DNA from: Pedobacter caeni
Lineage (GTDB): Bacteria > Bacteroidota > Bacteroidia > Sphingobacteriales > Sphingobacteriaceae
DNA: 64,000 nt
NCBI RefSeq assembly: GCF_900129215.1
Contig: NZ_FQUQ01000004.1
Location: forward strand, 248,001 to 312,000
Direction: 5' to 3'
How positions within the stretch are numbered: the stretch's first letter is position 1; each line of letters begins with the position of its first letter. Positions 1 to 8,655 of the stretch are shown here, in pieces. Below the pieces are notes generated by a model. The model was given only the letters and a program-made list of their open reading frames with translations, was not told the DNA's origin and ran no database searches. The position numbers and the translations under genes were made by a program.

Positions 1-180
1 CGGCAATTCCACTTCTTTCATTCTATCCGCCCATTTATGTTTCACTCTTTTCAGGGGGCAGTAACTGATGATCCCCTGTAGTTTAAGCAATTCATCAACT
101 TTCTTCTCCCATCTTGGACGGGTATAGATGACAAACCATTTTTTAGGTGCATTGACCCTGAGTGCGGATAGACTTTCCAT
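1..180 (-). CDS. NusG-like transcription antiterminator (UpxY/RfaH type), 3' end off the window
   Basis: The minus strand from an ATG at 180 reads 60 codons without a stop and runs off the left edge. Residues 14-45 carry the NusG N-terminal signature: a WFVIYTRPRWEKK-like stretch, then an ELLK..GI..YCP segment. Specialised NusG paralogues of this kind (UpxY in Bacteroides, RfaH in enterobacteria) travel with RNA polymerase and suppress termination across long surface-polysaccharide operons. It lies downstream of and co-oriented with the wza/wzc-like genes at 0.4-3.4 kb, so it presumably serves a capsule or exopolysaccharide operon continuing beyond the edge. The C-terminal KOW domain cannot be seen. 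The family is confident; the role in this operon is inferred. Confidence 0.8.
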   Translation of the reverse strand, partial: MESLSALRVNAPKKWFVIYTRPRWEKKVDELLKLQGIISYCPLKRVKHKWADRMKEVELP

Positions 181-359
181 AATTTTATGTTGAGAAATGT
201 TAATAGACTGAGGGCTTTATACGGCTTCGCCTCCTCACTTACATGATGTTTGCTGTCTTTAAGAAATTTACCGTATCCCCCTTATTATTTTTTGAATCTA
301 CCGGAGCTGATTCCCGGCCTGTCACTATATCAAACGCACATTTTAACCTTATTTTCTAT

Positions 360-2654
360 TTAAGCAGAGTAAGCATATCTGCCATATCTGTAGGCATTTT
401 TATTTCCCTTGCCTGCATCATTAAAGACGATCATTGGATTTTTAAGCCGGCCGTTTTCACATATTTCTTCAAATATGGCCAGGTCTTCCTTATGGGTATA
501 GTTGTACCTTACCAGGTAAATACTGGAATCGGCAAACTCAGCGATGGTAAAGGCATCTGCAACATGCCCTACGGGCGAAGTATCTACAATCACATAGTCA
601 AATCGCTCTCTCAGCTCCGTAAACAGTGTTTTCAATTTAGCATTCATTAAGATTTCTGAAGGACTATCCGAGATTGCACCACATCCGATCACAAACAGAT
701 GCTCAGATCCGGGTGCTTTGATCAGGATGTCATCGACACCCATACTTTCGGATTTCAGGTAATCAGACAAACCTGTTTTGCTCTGCAGGTCCATGTTGTT
801 TAACAAGTCGGGTTTGCGAAGATCAAACTCCAGGATCACCACCTTTTTGTCAATTAAAGACAGCGTAATGCCCAGGTTAATGCTAAAGAAGGTCTTTCCT
901 TCACCTTTGGAGGTAGAAGTCACCAGCAACACTTTATTGCGCAGGTTCATGTCCATAAAATGAAGGTTAGAGCGGATGTACCTGAAGAGCTCGGAAATGG
1001 TATTGCTTTGATTCCGATGAACCACAATAGATTCCCCAATGGCTTTATGGCTCAGCTCACCCAGAATTTTTCCGTTCATGGCGATGTATTCCACATCATA
1101 AATATCTTTCACTTTATTGTTCAGTTTATCTTTCAGGTAGAGGACTGAAAATGGAATCGTTAAACCTGCCATCATGCTGAGCATATAAATCAATTGTACT
1201 TTCGGCTTGGCCGGAATAGGGTTATATGCAGGCCTGTCAATGAGCTTGGAAGTAGGAATCGTAGCCGATAAGGAGAGTTCTGTTTCTTCTCTTTTCTGGA
1301 GCAGGTATTGATAAAGCGTCGTTTTCACTCCTTGCTCCCGGCTTCTTTCCAGAAGGCCGCGCTCCATTACCGGAACATGATTTAACCGGCTCTCAAACTG
1401 AGAAGTTTTGCTGCTCAGTTTGTTTCTTTCCAGGGTAAGCCCTCTTCTGATCATCGTCAGGTTTTCCAGTAAGCTTCCTTTGAGGCCAGTCAGCTGCTCT
1501 GTCAGACTCACCACCAGCGGATTGTTTACACTGTTGTTCCGCAGCAGTCTTTCTCTTTCAATCTGCAGATTATTGTATTTATCAGTCAGGTTTTGCAGGG
1601 TAGGATCTTTCAATCCCAGTGTAGTGGGTACCAGTTCAAATGTCCCGTTTCCACCTCTCAGGTAACTAATGAGCGACTGTACAAGGCTTAGCTGAACCTC
1701 ACTCGAGGCCAGTTGCTCATTGTAATTCCCCGACGATTGCAGGTTCATCTGTGCATCAGCACTCAGTTCTGTAATTCTGTTATCCCTTTTGTAATTCTCT
1801 ACATCCTGCTCTACTCCGGACAAGTTTTTTGTGAGAAATTTCAATTTGCCATCAATGAACTTAATGGTGTTTAGCGCCATGATGTTCTTATTGTTGACAT
1901 TTTCCAGATTGTACCTGGAGATCAGCGCATTCAGGATGTCTATTCCACGTTGTGGTATAGCATCCAATAAACTGAGCACCACGGTATTTGCATCTTTAAT
2001 CACTGGCAAAACGGTTAATCCCGCAGTGCTGTAGGCTTGTGCCAGTTGTCCCAGGTCGACAAATCTGATCTGAATTTCCTGATCAGACACCTTAAACGCC
2101 GGGCCTTTCCTAACGGTTATGTTAAACTGAGGACGGGCAATGGCATAGCCAAAGTTGTAAATGGTTCGTTTCCCATTCTCATTTAAAATAAACTGACGGT
2201 CGTTGATGATGGTCAGGCTAAGTTTCTGAAGGTAAGCCTGATCATTATTTTTATTCAGGAACACATTTACCGGTAAGGTATTTCCATATAACTCCCGTTT
2301 TTTGAGCGGCAATTCATAAAAATAACTGACATCCATTTTCAGGTCTTTCAATACACCCTGAATCAAATCCCGGGAGCGCATCACTTCCATTTCATCAATA
2401 ACAGTTTTAGAACTCCTGAACATATTCAGGTCACTAAAAGCTGTTCCCTTCAACAATCCATCTCCCTTTGTATCATCCTGAACCAGCAGGGTGCTGCTGA
2501 CTTTGTACTTTGACACGGTAGTTTGCAGGTAGAGCCAGGCGGCTCCGAGACTTAATACCAGCGCAAGGACAAAGAAATACCAATGTTTAATATATTTCAT
2601 CCCCTCTGCGATAATGCCGGGATTATTGATCGGATTTTGTTTGTTGTAAGGCAT
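360..2654 (-). CDS. Wzc-like polysaccharide co-polymerase / BY-type tyrosine kinase
   Basis: A 764-residue inner-membrane protein that would control chain length and export of an exopolysaccharide. An N-terminal membrane segment lies near residues 26-44, followed by a Wzz-type periplasmic domain with long coiled-coil stretches (about 240-450) and a second membrane segment near 485-505. The cytoplasmic ATPase domain has Walker A SKGEGKT near 583 and the Walker B-like YVIVDTSP near 690. The C-terminus is tyrosine-rich (YRYGRYAY), as expected for the autophosphorylated tail of bacterial tyrosine kinases. It starts 28 bases after the Wza-like gene, so the two are probably one transcript. The architecture (GNVR domain plus fused CpsD-like kinase) is the usual full-length Bacteroidota form. 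Confidence 0.92.
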   Translation of the reverse strand: MPYNKQNPINNPGIIAEGMKYIKHWYFFVLALVLSLGAAWLYLQTTVSKYKVSSTLLVQDDTKGDGLLKGTAFSDLNMFRSSKTVIDEMEVMRSRDLIQGVLKDLKMDVSYFYELPLKKRELYGNTLPVNVFLNKNNDQAYLQKLSLTIINDRQFILNENGKRTIYNFGYAIARPQFNITVRKGPAFKVSDQEIQIRFVDLGQLAQAYSTAGLTVLPVIKDANTVVLSLLDAIPQRGIDILNALISRYNLENVNNKNIMALNTIKFIDGKLKFLTKNLSGVEQDVENYKRDNRITELSADAQMNLQSSGNYNEQLASSEVQLSLVQSLISYLRGGNGTFELVPTTLGLKDPTLQNLTDKYNNLQIERERLLRNNSVNNPLVVSLTEQLTGLKGSLLENLTMIRRGLTLERNKLSSKTSQFESRLNHVPVMERGLLERSREQGVKTTLYQYLLQKREETELSLSATIPTSKLIDRPAYNPIPAKPKVQLIYMLSMMAGLTIPFSVLYLKDKLNNKVKDIYDVEYIAMNGKILGELSHKAIGESIVVHRNQSNTISELFRYIRSNLHFMDMNLRNKVLLVTSTSKGEGKTFFSINLGITLSLIDKKVVILEFDLRKPDLLNNMDLQSKTGLSDYLKSESMGVDDILIKAPGSEHLFVIGCGAISDSPSEILMNAKLKTLFTELRERFDYVIVDTSPVGHVADAFTIAEFADSSIYLVRYNYTHKEDLAIFEEICENGRLKNPMIVFNDAGKGNKNAYRYGRYAYSA

Positions 2655-2682
2655 GACATTAGATTTTAGAAATGAAAACGTA

Positions 2683-3444
2683 TTATTTTAAAACCGTAGC
2701 GGCCAATACAGCCACTGCAGAAATGGCTGCGACCACTAAAGGCATCAACCTGTTACTGTTGCTGACCTCTACCGATTTCGCCTTATCAGGCTCTACATAA
2801 ATCACATCGTTTTGTTTCAGATAGAAATAGGGAGAGCTCAATACATTCTGACTGTTCAGGTTGATGCGTTCCATGATGCGTTTTCCATCCACTTCTCTGA
2901 TCAGCAAAACATTTTCCCTTTTTCCGTAAGGGGTCATGTCGCCGGCCAGGCCTAAGGCTTCCAGCAGATTGATCTTTTCGTTGGTCACGGTAAAGGTGGA
3001 AGGGTGGTTTACTTCTCCGATCACTGTAACCCGGAAGTTCATGAATTTGATGTTTACAATGGCATTTTTCACATACCTGCTCAGTTGAGATTCCAGTAAA
3101 GTCTGGGTCTGACTAATCGTAAGCCCCTGTACCGGAACCAGGCCAAGCACCGGGAATTTAATGCTCCCCACTTCACTCACCCTGTACCCTTCCCTTTCGT
3201 ATACTCCATTTACGGTAGGATTGCCTGGCATGGAAGCAAATAACACATTCGACTCCGGGCTAGTGCTGTTTACCGTGATCGACAGGACATCATTTTGCAG
3301 GATGGTGGGTTCTCCGTTATTCAAAATCTTCGAATAACGTTCAGTTTTAGAATCCAGATCACTGAAATAGACTAAATTTCTTTGTCTCGAACAGCTACTT
3401 AATGTTATTACCATTAAGTAACACACTACTAGTTTTAGATTCAT
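2683..3444 (-). CDS. Wza-like polysaccharide export outer-membrane lipoprotein
   Basis: A 253-residue export channel lipoprotein, the outer-membrane partner of the Wzc-like kinase encoded immediately downstream. The start is set at the ATG at 3444: the reading frame can be extended three codons to a TTG at 3453, but the ATG gives a cleaner signal peptide ending in the lipobox LSSC (Cys 18). The centre has the polysaccharide-export (Poly_export) pattern, including a RVSEVGSIKFPVLG segment, followed by an SLBB-like region ending in NDVIYVEP. A hydrophobic C-terminal helix (LMPLVVAAISAVAVLAATVL) probably anchors or forms the outer-membrane pore. This is the first gene of the visible export operon; its promoter should lie in 3445-3640. 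Confidence 0.9.
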   Translation of the reverse strand: MNLKLVVCYLMVITLSSCSRQRNLVYFSDLDSKTERYSKILNNGEPTILQNDVLSITVNSTSPESNVLFASMPGNPTVNGVYEREGYRVSEVGSIKFPVLGLVPVQGLTISQTQTLLESQLSRYVKNAIVNIKFMNFRVTVIGEVNHPSTFTVTNEKINLLEALGLAGDMTPYGKRENVLLIREVDGKRIMERINLNSQNVLSSPYFYLKQNDVIYVEPDKAKSVEVSNSNRLMPLVVAAISAVAVLAATVLK

Positions 3445-3640
3445 AAAATACAATTTAAATTAAACACAGTATTTGTTTGATTAAATACTACAACATGAAT
3501 TTACTAACTAATTGTAGCCCGTTAATGCGGTTCTCCCCAATTGTGAAGCAGCTTGTAGAACTTTCTCAGCTCGTTATACACATGTGAGAAATTTTTTATA
3601 CACCTTGGTATAAATATTGATGAGTTTGAAATAAAACGTT

Positions 3641-4168
3641 ATGAATAAAATCGTACTATCCTGCCTGTTGGTCTTCTTTACATTTCAATGCATTGCACAG
3701 AAAGATGGCGGAATGAAATCCTTGTTATCAAAAGGCGCAGTGCTCGCTCTGCCTGTCCCGGTAAAGAAAATTACTGAGGTACTTAAAGTTAAGCCCACCA
3801 TGAGAAATGATGAAATCTATGGTGACGAGTATACCTGGAAAAGTCCCGGCGGACTTTTGTTTACCGCTTTAGTAGGGGAAGATAAAACGGCGCATTCTGT
3901 TTTCCTCGAGGCAACAAAAAAACAGGTGTTAAGCGGTTTACCTTATGACCTGATCCTGAATGGCAGTACACTGAAAGACTGTGAAACTAAATTCAAAGCC
4001 AATATTCTGGAAAAGCAAAAGCTCAATCCTGTTGACAATCCGGGAGAAACAACCAGCTTTATATTAAAGATAAAAAATGGGCAATACTATATCCATCTCG
4101 CATTTGATGCAAAGCTAAAACTGGAACAAATTACCATTTCGACCGCTAATCTTGACGCTGCCGGATAG
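3641..4168 (+). CDS. Secreted protein of unknown function
   Basis: Encodes 175 residues starting at an ATG. A signal peptide covers about residues 1-19 (hydrophobic SCLLVFFTF then CIAQ), so the protein is exported, probably to the periplasm. I do not recognise a family in the remainder: it is charged, lacks further membrane segments and ends with alternating strands (FILKIKNGQYYIHLAF..LEQITIST), which suggests a small beta-rich domain. It is divergent from the export operon and convergent with the DUF6266 gene, so it appears to be a single-gene unit. A weak hairpin (7-bp arms at 3562-3568 and 3585-3591 followed by six T) lies upstream of it and is not interpreted. Confidence 0.65.
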   Translation: MNKIVLSCLLVFFTFQCIAQKDGGMKSLLSKGAVLALPVPVKKITEVLKVKPTMRNDEIYGDEYTWKSPGGLLFTALVGEDKTAHSVFLEATKKQVLSGLPYDLILNGSTLKDCETKFKANILEKQKLNPVDNPGETTSFILKIKNGQYYIHLAFDAKLKLEQITISTANLDAAG

Positions 4169-4209
4169 TATTTTTTCCCATCGTTAACACCGGTTAGTAC
4201 ATTTGGAGA

Positions 4210-5037
4210 CTAGCCGGGTTTACCAGGCATATACTTTAGTTTTTCTGCGAGCACCTTATACTCCTTTTCCAGCGTTCTAAAAGCCTTGTTGTCAATAGAA
4301 GCAGTTAGCCTCAATTCCATCATCCTGAAATATTCTGCTGAAACCTGGTCAAACCGTTTTTTTAACACCACATACTTTTCCTTTTCTTTCTGCACTTCAG
4401 GGCTGTCTGTCTCTCCATTGAGGTTTCCAAGATATACACTATTGGAAATTTGTTTCCCATCCGCTGATTTAAAGCAGATATAGACTTCCAGTTGCTGCTT
4501 CAGTCTTTCCTCATCCAGGGGAATAAAATGCGTTCCTGCATCCCTGCGACAAGCATTCAGATGGTCACCTGACTCTGCATCCACCGGATGGTGAACCAAA
4601 ATCATCGCCATATCATTTACCTGTCCGCCTCTGGTATCCCAGCTGATTTGCAGACCGGTACCGGTTTTTACCATTTTCAGGTTTTCAGCAACTTTAAGCC
4701 TGCCATAACTCAGCACTACTTTACTGTAATCCACACTGATGTTAGGATACTCCCCCTTTAAGGCCTGTTTTTTATTGTAGGAAGTAGCCAGGTTGTGCTG
4801 ATTTTTAAAGGTTCCTCTGGCTTCAATTTCAAAACTGGAATTGATAAAAGTGGTCATGTTACTTAAAAGCCTCATCGTGACCGCCATTGCCTGATAATTG
4901 GCCAGCTGTTTTTTACTGTGTTTGGTCCGTTTGGGGCCCAGGCTGCGTGTAACCACCCGTCCCTTTAAGACGTAGGAAACCAATTTTCCTACTTTTCCGA
5001 TTAGTGGACCATGAGGTCCGTAAGGAGATAATGCCAT
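4210..5037 (-). CDS. DUF6266 family protein
   Basis: A 275-residue protein with an N-terminus rich in glycine, lysine and arginine (SPYGPHGPLIGKVGKLVSY, then TRSLGP) that is typical of DUF6266 proteins found widely in Sphingobacteriaceae. No function is established for the family that I know of. No signal peptide is evident. The basic first 60 residues are followed by beta-rich sequence and a C-terminal helical, charged region (VLKKRFDQVSAEYFRMMELRL). It is monocistronic: the next minus-strand gene upstream is the amino-acid permease, separated by 357 bases that include that gene's terminator. The family call rests on recognising the N-terminal motif and has not been checked by alignment. Confidence 0.7.
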   Translation of the reverse strand: MALSPYGPHGPLIGKVGKLVSYVLKGRVVTRSLGPKRTKHSKKQLANYQAMAVTMRLLSNMTTFINSSFEIEARGTFKNQHNLATSYNKKQALKGEYPNISVDYSKVVLSYGRLKVAENLKMVKTGTGLQISWDTRGGQVNDMAMILVHHPVDAESGDHLNACRRDAGTHFIPLDEERLKQQLEVYICFKSADGKQISNSVYLGNLNGETDSPEVQKEKEKYVVLKKRFDQVSAEYFRMMELRLTASIDNKAFRTLEKEYKVLAEKLKYMPGKPG

Positions 5038-5335
5038 AATAATTAGATTAAATGTTTTAACCTAATTTACCATAAATCCCATCTCCTAACAAGATGTGAA
5101 CGGGGATTCTTTGAAATGTGATTTTAATGTGATCGATATGTGTTAACCTCCTTTTGAGCTTCCGGAAGATTTGGAATCACCGAATAAACGGGTCTGACAG
5201 GGGTATTGGCCTGGTAAAGGCCCTAGCGACTCCTGACAGGTCCCCAATGATTGCTCATAAGCAGGTTAACACATAAGGAACACATTGTTTCTACTCCCTG
5301 GAAACATTTAACAGACATGATGAAAGCACATAAAA
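5038..5335. other. Intergenic stretch without recognisable gene
   Basis: Between the DUF6266 start and the terminator of the permease gene I see no convincing reading frame on either strand. A short inverted repeat (GGCCT/AGGCC) around 5211-5225 is too small to interpret. The part next to 5038 should contain the DUF6266 promoter, but no clear TAnnTTTG element is visible. Confidence 0.5.
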
Positions 5336-5372
5336 AAAGCCTGCGCTTCATCTCAGGGAAAGCGCAGGCTTT
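5336..5372 (-). terminator. Intrinsic terminator of the amino-acid permease gene
   Basis: Perfect 13-bp inverted repeat, arms 5336-5348 and 5360-5372, with an 11-base loop. Read on the minus strand the stem ends in CAGGC and runs into seven T, a classic rho-independent structure. It sits 22 bases after the stop codon of the permease. Confidence 0.9.
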
Positions 5373-5394
5373 GAAAAATATAAAATCAGTTTTT

Positions 5395-6870
5395 TTAAGC
5401 TTGTTGTTTTTTCTTTCTTTTCACCAGCAGATAACAGATGTATAAAAGCAGGATCCATCCCGGAATCAGTTCAACAGAGACTTTCATCCCTGTGATCCAC
5501 ATGATGGCTAAAATCCCGATCAGGAAAACCAGACAAATATAGTTTGATAGCGGATAAAGAAAAGACGGAAACTTGGTTTTGACCTGTTCTTCTCTTTTTC
5601 TTTGTCTGAATTTCAAATGGGTGATACTGATCATTAACCAATTGATCATCAACGAAGAAACCACCAGAGACATCAGGATTCCTAAGGCTTTTTCCGGAAT
5701 GAGTTTATTAACGATGATACAGATTGCCGCAAAAATACTGGAAACCAGGATGGCCTTTATCGGTACATGGTTCTTATTCAGTTTCTTTAGAAAAGCAGGT
5801 GCATTTCCTTGTTCTGCCAGGCCAAAAAGCATGCGGCTATTGCTGTATACACAGCTGTTATACACCGATAATGCGGCTGTTAATACAATCAGGTTAAGCA
5901 CATTGGCAATGATACTGGTAAAGTAAATGGTCTTTCCAAAAAGGTCAAACTGAAAGCCTTTTAAGCTTTCAAAGACCATTACAAAAGGACTGCTGTCTGT
6001 GGTAATGCTTTTCCATGGCGAGAGCGAGAACAGGATCACCAGGGCTCCTACATAAAAAATCAGGATTCGGTAGATCACCTGATTCGTTGCTTTAGGAATC
6101 GTTTTTTCAGGATTCTCCGCTTCGGCAGCTGTTATCCCGATTAATTCCAGTCCGCCGAAAGAAAACATAATCAGGGTAATGGCAGCAAACAAGCCTTCAA
6201 ACCCTCCTTTTCCGTCGGAGCTAAACCATCCTTTTGCAAAGAAACCTCCGTCATTCCAAAGGTTTTGGATGCTCGCTTTTTCGCCACCGCTTCCGCTCAG
6301 CAGAAGATAAATACCGAAAACGATCATCGCAATAATTGCGACCACCTTGACGATGGAAAACCAGAATTCAACTTCCCCGTAAACTTTTACAGAGGTCAGG
6401 TTTAAGGCATTAATCGTCAGAAAAAAGAAAAGGCTGGAAGACCATAATGGGATCTCCGGCCACCAGAAATGCACATATATTCCAATGGCAGTAAGTTCCG
6501 ACATGCTCACCAGGATATACAATACCCAGTAATTCCAACCGGAAGCAAAGCCTGCAAATGAGCCCCAGTATTTATAGGCAAAATGGCTAAAGCTTCCTGA
6601 TACAGGTTCCTGTACCACCATTTCGCCCAACTGGCGCATGATAAAGAAGGCAATGATCCCTGCTAAAGTATATCCTAAAATCACAGAAGGCCCGGCAAGT
6701 ACTGCTGCCGGCCCAATGCCTAAAAATAAGCCCGTTCCAATGGCACCGCCAAGGGCTATTAACTGAATATGTCTGTTCTGCAAACCCCTTACCAGTTTTT
6801 GCTCCTCAGGTTTTTGCTGTTCAGCTGTTTCGTCTGTTTGTTTCAATGTATGGTATTGATTTGATGGCAA
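5395..6870 (-). CDS. Amino-acid permease (APC superfamily, AroP/CycA-like)
   Basis: A 491-residue, 12-helix inner-membrane transporter of the amino acid/polyamine/organocation superfamily, AAT subgroup (relatives AroP, PheP, CycA, GabP). Helix 1 carries the family signature QLIALGGAIGTGLFLG at about residues 36-51, helix 3 ends in SGWNYWVLY, and the helix 6 region reads SFGGLELIGITAAEAENPEKTIP. It imports one or more amino acids by proton symport; the substrate cannot be assigned. The start needs care: the frame opens at a TTG at 6870 right after an in-frame stop, and no in-frame ATG precedes the first membrane helices, so a TTG start is the simplest reading. It is monocistronic, with its own terminator. 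Confidence 0.88.
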   Translation of the reverse strand: MPSNQYHTLKQTDETAEQQKPEEQKLVRGLQNRHIQLIALGGAIGTGLFLGIGPAAVLAGPSVILGYTLAGIIAFFIMRQLGEMVVQEPVSGSFSHFAYKYWGSFAGFASGWNYWVLYILVSMSELTAIGIYVHFWWPEIPLWSSSLFFFLTINALNLTSVKVYGEVEFWFSIVKVVAIIAMIVFGIYLLLSGSGGEKASIQNLWNDGGFFAKGWFSSDGKGGFEGLFAAITLIMFSFGGLELIGITAAEAENPEKTIPKATNQVIYRILIFYVGALVILFSLSPWKSITTDSSPFVMVFESLKGFQFDLFGKTIYFTSIIANVLNLIVLTAALSVYNSCVYSNSRMLFGLAEQGNAPAFLKKLNKNHVPIKAILVSSIFAAICIIVNKLIPEKALGILMSLVVSSLMINWLMISITHLKFRQRKREEQVKTKFPSFLYPLSNYICLVFLIGILAIMWITGMKVSVELIPGWILLLYICYLLVKRKKKQQA

Positions 6871-7158
6871 AATGAGTATTTCAGCAAAAATGTAAACTTA
6901 TATTCACTTCAGCGATTAAAAGCTTAAATAATTTATTGCTTTCTATAAATACCATTCAGGAAAATACTAAAACCGGATCAAAGGATCTCTGATCGGTAAA
7001 CTTCCGGTCAGGCAGGAGGTAATCCTTTGCCAGATACACACATCTAGATATACAGACATAAAGATATCTAAATATAGAAATCTGGTCTGTTGTTATGGAA
7101 ATCCTCTGCTCTGCGCATCCTGATCGTAGAATTATGGCAACACAACAATCGTAAAATC

Positions 7159-7839
7159 ATGGAAGAGCAAATTAAAGATGCCCGTATGAAGTTCAAATGT
7201 GAGGAGAACTGGGACCAGATGGAAGTAACAGGTGATGCCCGTTTTTGCGGTGTTTGTCAAAAGAAAGTATACGACCTAAGCGATAAAAAAATGGCTTATT
7301 TCCTGCAGATCATGGAGGAGAACAACAACAATGTTTGCGGCAGGCTTCAGCCGGATCAGCTCGTAAAACCAGCACACCATGAGCCTTCTGTCTGGAAAAA
7401 ATGGACCATGGCAGCCATGGTATTTATTGGTTTCGGGGCTGCTGCACAAAAAGCAGATGCACAGGGATTCCCGATGGGAAAAATAGCGCCTAGTGAAACG
7501 AAAAAACCGGAGCACATCAGAGAAGCTACTTTAGGAATTATCCTCGCACCCGAGCCGGCAGAAAATGCATCCTTAAGATCCCTGCACCAATACCTTGTTA
7601 AAAACTGTAAAGTTCCCGCTACGGCCAACGGCCGGCTGATCGCTTCGTTCAGCATTAACAAGAACGGTGTAATCAGCAATATCAGCCTTAGCGAGCAATT
7701 GCCTGCTCCGGTCCGTATGGAAGTGCTCAGGGTCATTAAAACTGCACCTAAATGGAAAGGTACAAACTACACGGCAGCTCCGCCCTATACCCTACACCTC
7801 GGCTTTAAAAAAGGGAAGATCATGCCTTATGGCAGTTAG
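7159..7839 (+). CDS. Membrane protein with N-terminal CxxC zinc-ribbon-like domain and C-terminal TonB domain
   Basis: A 226-residue protein starting at the ATG at 7159; the frame extends upstream to a TTG at 7090, but that adds a poorly conserved leader. The cytoplasmic N-terminus has Cys 14, Cys 30 and Cys 33 in the pattern C..NW..M....RFC..C.K.VYDLS, a motif common at the start of Bacteroidota anchored proteins and probably metal-binding. One membrane segment follows at about residues 78-100. The last 80 residues (LHQYLVKNCKVPATANGRLIASFSI.. to ..YTLHLGF) look like a TonB C-terminal domain, which would contact TonB boxes of outer-membrane receptors. The combination suggests a regulated energy transducer or a signalling variant. 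A relic of a receptor gene lies immediately downstream on the other strand. Confidence 0.7.
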   Translation: MEEQIKDARMKFKCEENWDQMEVTGDARFCGVCQKKVYDLSDKKMAYFLQIMEENNNNVCGRLQPDQLVKPAHHEPSVWKKWTMAAMVFIGFGAAAQKADAQGFPMGKIAPSETKKPEHIREATLGIILAPEPAENASLRSLHQYLVKNCKVPATANGRLIASFSINKNGVISNISLSEQLPAPVRMEVLRVIKTAPKWKGTNYTAAPPYTLHLGFKKGKIMPYGS

Positions 7840-7844
7840 CCGTT

Positions 7845-7994
7845 TTAATTTGCCCCTGCCCGCTCCGCTTCAGACTGAATTCCGTTCTTCCTGTCGCGCT
7901 TAAGGGAGGTTTTTCCAAAACGATAGCTGAAGGAAAAGATGAATTGCCGGGTATCATTTACGTTTTTGAAGCTCAGGTCTACGGAGCCCAAGCT
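7845..7994 (-). pseudogene. C-terminal relic of an outer-membrane beta-barrel TonB-type receptor
   Basis: On the minus strand a frame ending at a TAA at 7847-7845 encodes a tail reading VNDTRQFIFSFSYRFGKTSL followed by a basic, polar end. This is the typical last beta-strand and C-terminus of outer-membrane beta-barrel family receptors; the intact receptor at 23.1-25.6 kb ends with the equivalent SRIFKLSLNWQFGKT. Upstream of about 7994 the similarity stops, and an in-frame stop lies at 8022-8024. There is no start codon, plug or barrel, so it is a truncated remnant left after a deletion between it and the lemA promoter region. Confidence 0.7.
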
Positions 7995-8094
7995 TTTTAC
8001 ACAAAAGATAAAAAGTATGGTTTAATCCTATTGAACCGGGGAAAAATTGATATTTTAGCCTTTATCTTAAAAGATATTAAAATTACCTTTTCAT

Positions 8095-8655
8095 ATGTAT
8101 ATCGCTCTGCTATGTTTCCTTGCTTTTTTTGTGATCATGCTGATCATCAGCTATAACCGTCTGATCAAAAAGTTTAACCAGCTAAACAATGCTTTTTCGA
8201 GCTTAGACGTGATGTTAAAAAAGCGTTATGACTTGATTCCGAATCTGATTGAACTGGTCAGACAATACAGTAAACATGAAGAAAGCCTACTCCTGAAAAT
8301 CGCCTCTTTACGTGCTACCGGCATGTCAGAAACACTTGAAATCGCAGAGAAAATGAATGTTGGCAAACAACTCAGTTCAACGGTAGCCGATATGATCCTG
8401 AACACGGAGGCCTATCCTGAACTCAAAGCAAATGAAAGCTTCCTGAGGTTACAGGCTACCTGGACGGAAAGCGAGGAGCAGATCGCAGCAGCGAGAAGAA
8501 ACTACAACAATACGGTTACGATTTACAATGATGGCGTGATGATGTTTCCGGAAAGTATTTTTGCTTCCATTTTAAAGTACAAGCCGGTGGACCTTCTTGC
8601 GAACGTCGAAGAGGAAAGAGATAACATTAGTGCTAAAGCAATATTTAACCACTAA
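8095..8655 (+). CDS. lemA: LemA family protein
   Basis: A 186-residue protein with one N-terminal membrane helix (residues 2-20, ALLCFLAFFVIMLIISY) followed by the LemA core: YNRLIKKFNQLNNAFSSLDVMLKKRYDLIPNLIELV, then KANESFLRLQATWTESEEQIAAARRNYN and a C-terminal PESIFASILKYKP segment. LemA proteins are helical membrane proteins with the C-terminal domain outside the cytoplasm; their biochemical role is not settled, and they often sit beside TPM or DUF3137 genes. The TAA stop shares one base with the ATG of the first DUF3137 gene, so the pair is translationally coupled. Confidence 0.92.
   Translation: MYIALLCFLAFFVIMLIISYNRLIKKFNQLNNAFSSLDVMLKKRYDLIPNLIELVRQYSKHEESLLLKIASLRATGMSETLEIAEKMNVGKQLSSTVADMILNTEAYPELKANESFLRLQATWTESEEQIAAARRNYNNTVTIYNDGVMMFPESIFASILKYKPVDLLANVEEERDNISAKAIFNH

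Noticed and set aside
3562..3597. Weak hairpin TTTCTCA/TGAGAAA followed by six T
   Set aside because: A 7-bp AT-rich stem with a 16-base loop and no plus-strand gene upstream is too weak to call as a terminator.
7276..7736. Long minus-strand frames inside the TonB-C protein gene
   Set aside because: They are shadows of the well-supported plus-strand gene, with no start context or domain of their own.
7944..8156. A 70-codon plus-strand frame upstream of and overlapping the lemA start
   Set aside because: It overlaps lemA in another frame, covers the receptor relic and the lemA leader, and its product has no sensible composition.
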